This document shows, piece after piece, positions 21,651 through 23,655 of a DNA stretch of 23,655 nucleotides. Below the pieces are notes generated by a model. That model ran no database searches. It was not told the origin of the DNA and saw only the letters and a list, made by a program, of their open reading frames with translations. The DNA is taken from NCBI GenBank assembly GCA_964543965.1, contig CAZJAX010000016.1, positions 1 through 23,655 on the forward strand, given 5' to 3'. The position numbers were made by a program, and so were the translations under genes. The DNA comes from CAMDWQ01 sp964543965. Its GTDB lineage: Bacteria; Omnitrophota; Gorgyraeia; 2-02-FULL-51-18. Numbering within the stretch: position 1 is the first letter of the stretch; every line of letters starts with the position of its first letter.

Positions 21651-23655
21651 CCAACGGCGATGGTGTATATCTTCTTGGGGACGTATTTCTTCTGGGAGAT
21701 CTTCTTTCCTTCGAGGGCGGCGATGACCTTTTCATCCTTGAATGCCAGCGCCTCGACGTCAGCTTCGAGCGCCGCAGCCGGGATTTGCAGCTTGGATTTG
21801 ACCTTGCCGTTAACCATGACCGGGATCTCGATGACGTCATCCTCTATGCAAGCCGGGTCGAACGAGGGCCAAGGCTCATAAGCCAGGCTCTTGGTGCCGC
21901 CGAGGCGGCGCCAGAGTTCTTCCGCTAGATGGGGCGCGAATGGCGAAAGCAGCAGCGCATAGTCCTTCATCGCCGATCTGGGCTTCACGGCTTCCTTGGC
22001 TATCTCGTTGGAAAAGATCATGAGCGCGGAGATCGCTGTGTTGAAAGAAAGTGCGTCGACGTCCTCGGTCACCTTTTTGATTGTACGATGCAGCAGCTTC
22101 TTGATCTCCGGCGTGAGCGCCGCATCCTGGATCGACGGATCAAGAATTCCTTCACGGTCGAGATAAAGACGCCAGACGCGTCCCAGGAACCTGTAGACGC
22201 CCTCAACCCCCTTCATCGACCAGGACTTCATCTGGGTCAGAGGGCCCATGAACATCTCGTAAAGCCGGAGAGAATCGGCGCCGTAATTTTGCACGACGAA
22301 GTCCGGGTTGATGACGTTGCCGCGGGACTTGGACATCTTCTGGCCGTCTTCTCCGAGGATCATCCCCTGATTGACGAGCTTCATGAAGGGTTCGGGCCCG
22401 GAGACGATCTTCAGGTCGCAGAGGACTTTGTGCCAGAAGCGCGAATACAAAAGATGAAGCACCGCATGTTCGGCGCCTCCAATGTACAGATCCACAGGCA
22501 TCCAGTATCGTTCTTTCGCGGGGTCGCAGAGCGCGTCTGGATTCTGCGGATCGATATAGCGAAGATAGTACCAGCAGGAGCCGGCCCACTGGGGCATGGT
22601 GTTGGTCTCGCGCTTGGCCGGGCCGGAGCACTTGGGGCATTTCGTGTTGAGCCATGATTCGATCTTGGCTAAAGGAGGCTCGGCGTTGCCGCTCGGGCGG
22701 AAATCGTCGGTCTCGGGCAGCCTCAGAGGAAGCTCTTTTTCGTCCAGAGGCACGATACCGCATTTTACGCAGTGCACTAGCGGGATCGGCTCACCCCAGT
22801 AGCGCTGGCGCGAAAAAAGCCAGTCGCGAAGCTTGTAGTTGACCGTTTTTTTACCGGCGCTTTTTTCTTCAAGCCAGAGCGCCATTTTCTTTTTTGCTTC
22901 GAGAGTCGATAGGCCGTCGAGAAAACCGCTGTTGACGTTGACCCCGTCACCCGAGAAGGCTTCCTGCGAGATGTCACCCCCCTCGATCACTTTGATGATC
23001 TTCAGGCCGAATTTTTTTGCAAACGCGTAGTCGCGCTCATCGTGCGCCGGGACCGCCATGATGGCGCCGGTGCCGTAGGTCGCCAGCACGTAATCGGCGA
23101 TCCATACCGGGATCTGTTCGCCATTGACCGGATTGACCGCGTGAGCGCCGGTAAAGACGCCCGTCTTGTCTTTGGCTAGTTCCGTGCGCTCAAGCTCGCT
23201 CTTGGAAGAAGCCTGCCTCTGATACGCCTCCACTTCGGCCTTGCGGCCAGGCTCTGTGATCTCAGCGACAAGCGGATGCTCAGGAGAAAGCACCATGTAG
23301 GTCGCGCCGAAAAGCGTATCGGGGCGGGTGGTAAAAACGGTGACGGTGCGGGCTCCGATCTTGAAATCCACGTGAGCGCCTTCGCTGCGGCCGATCCAGT
23401 TTCTCTGCATCTCTTTGATCGAGTCCGGCCAATCGACCAGCTTGAGATCGTCCTGCAGGCGGTCGGCGTAAGCTGTGATTTTGAGCATCCACTGACGCAT
23501 CGGCCGGCGTACCACCGGATGGCTGCCGCGCTCGCTCTTGCCGTCGACGACCTCTTCGTTGGCCAGGACGCAGCCGAGCGCCTCGCACCACCACACCGGC
23601 ACCTCAGCCACATAGGCGAGGCCCTTTTTATAGAGCTGAAGGAATATCCACTGCG
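21647..23655 (-). CDS. leuS: Leucyl-tRNA synthetase, N-terminus beyond the window
   Basis: Class I aminoacyl-tRNA synthetase charging tRNA-Leu. About 669 residues are present; the frame is open to the right edge, so the N-terminal portion with the HIGH motif (about 150 residues) lies outside. Seen are VPVWWCEALG, the CP1 editing domain (TVFTTRPDTLFGATY and GTGAIMAVPAHDERD), the zinc module (CVKCG and CPKCSG), SCWYYLRYIDP, the catalytic loop QKMSKSRGNVINPD and the C-terminal anticodon-binding helices and small domain ending KKYVPKKIYTIAVG. The editing site keeps the Thr-rich loop and the tRNA-editing Asp of HDERD. It leads the leuS-small ORF-comEC run. Confidence 0.97.
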   Translation of the reverse strand, partial: QWIFLQLYKKGLAYVAEVPVWWCEALGCVLANEEVVDGKSERGSHPVVRRPMRQWMLKITAYADRLQDDLKLVDWPDSIKEMQRNWIGRSEGAHVDFKIGARTVTVFTTRPDTLFGATYMVLSPEHPLVAEITEPGRKAEVEAYQRQASSKSELERTELAKDKTGVFTGAHAVNPVNGEQIPVWIADYVLATYGTGAIMAVPAHDERDYAFAKKFGLKIIKVIEGGDISQEAFSGDGVNVNSGFLDGLSTLEAKKKMALWLEEKSAGKKTVNYKLRDWLFSRQRYWGEPIPLVHCVKCGIVPLDEKELPLRLPETDDFRPSGNAEPPLAKIESWLNTKCPKCSGPAKRETNTMPQWAGSCWYYLRYIDPQNPDALCDPAKERYWMPVDLYIGGAEHAVLHLLYSRFWHKVLCDLKIVSGPEPFMKLVNQGMILGEDGQKMSKSRGNVINPDFVVQNYGADSLRLYEMFMGPLTQMKSWSMKGVEGVYRFLGRVWRLYLDREGILDPSIQDAALTPEIKKLLHRTIKKVTEDVDALSFNTAISALMIFSNEIAKEAVKPRSAMKDYALLLSPFAPHLAEELWRRLGGTKSLAYEPWPSFDPACIEDDVIEIPVMVNGKVKSKLQIPAAALEADVEALAFKDEKVIAALEGKKISQKKYVPKKIYTIAVG

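Noticed and set aside
1..23655. CRISPR arrays, tRNA or rRNA genes, insertion sequences
   Set aside because: I saw no regularly spaced repeats, no cloverleaf or rRNA signatures and no transposase; a covariance-model scan would be the decisive check.

Overview
The window reads as one end of a metagenomic contig from an uncultured Gram-negative (diderm) bacterium of roughly 50-55% GC. A TolC-type outer-membrane protein, several exported proteins, a type III glutamine synthetase, a membrane pyrophosphatase, SpoVG, paired ROK regulators and an excisionase-like HTH/receiver/HD-GYP cluster fit candidate phyla of the PVC group, with Omnitrophota my best guess. That placement rests on gene content only and is tentative. 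All complete genes lie on the minus strand. The only plus-strand coding is a ~160-base, much more GC-rich piece of an M16 peptidase at the left edge. It is joined in mid-gene to a truncated biotin synthase and looks like a chimeric join rather than part of this genome.

Layout, left to right (transcription runs right to left). (1) 1-~165: foreign M16 fragment. (2) 165-848: bioB, 3' end missing, with a BirA-type operator in its leader. (3) 915-3762: a small Cys4 protein and two ROK-family regulators, tightly coupled, with a promoter and a palindrome in the leader. (4) 3914-6079: glnN, bracketed by a clear terminator and a sigma70-like promoter with nested inverted repeats upstream. (5) 6294-10378: a five-gene run dedA-tolC-coiled-coil exported protein-thrH-xthA. 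(6) 10495-13014: hppA, with its own promoter flanked by a long inverted repeat. (7) 13117-14995: an excisionase-like HTH protein, a stand-alone receiver and a GAF/HD-GYP protein. (8) 15214-16848: an exported beta-propeller protein with a TolC-like C-terminus, under its own promoter. (9) 16925-23655: leuS (partial), a 47-residue membrane peptide, comEC, spoVG, yraN and comM, a translation/DNA-uptake group.

How the genes work together. ComEC (DNA channel), ComM (branch-migration helicase) and YraN (nuclease-like) suggest natural transformation. HppA would couple pyrophosphate hydrolysis to ion pumping, and GlnN assimilates ammonium. The receiver and HD-GYP protein point to cyclic-di-GMP signalling. 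The dedA run mixes envelope proteins (DedA, TolC-like, a 30-residue-repeat periplasmic protein) with metabolic and repair enzymes (ThrH, exonuclease III).

I found no CRISPR array, tRNA, rRNA, insertion sequence or attachment site. No stretch longer than about 215 bases lacks a gene. The most interesting items are regulatory: several promoters carry near-perfect inverted repeats over or beside the -35/-10, and two intrinsic terminators sit directly in front of a downstream start codon. The propeller/TolC-like fusion, the 30-residue periodic exported protein and the biotin synthase lacking one auxiliary-cluster cysteine also deserve a look.
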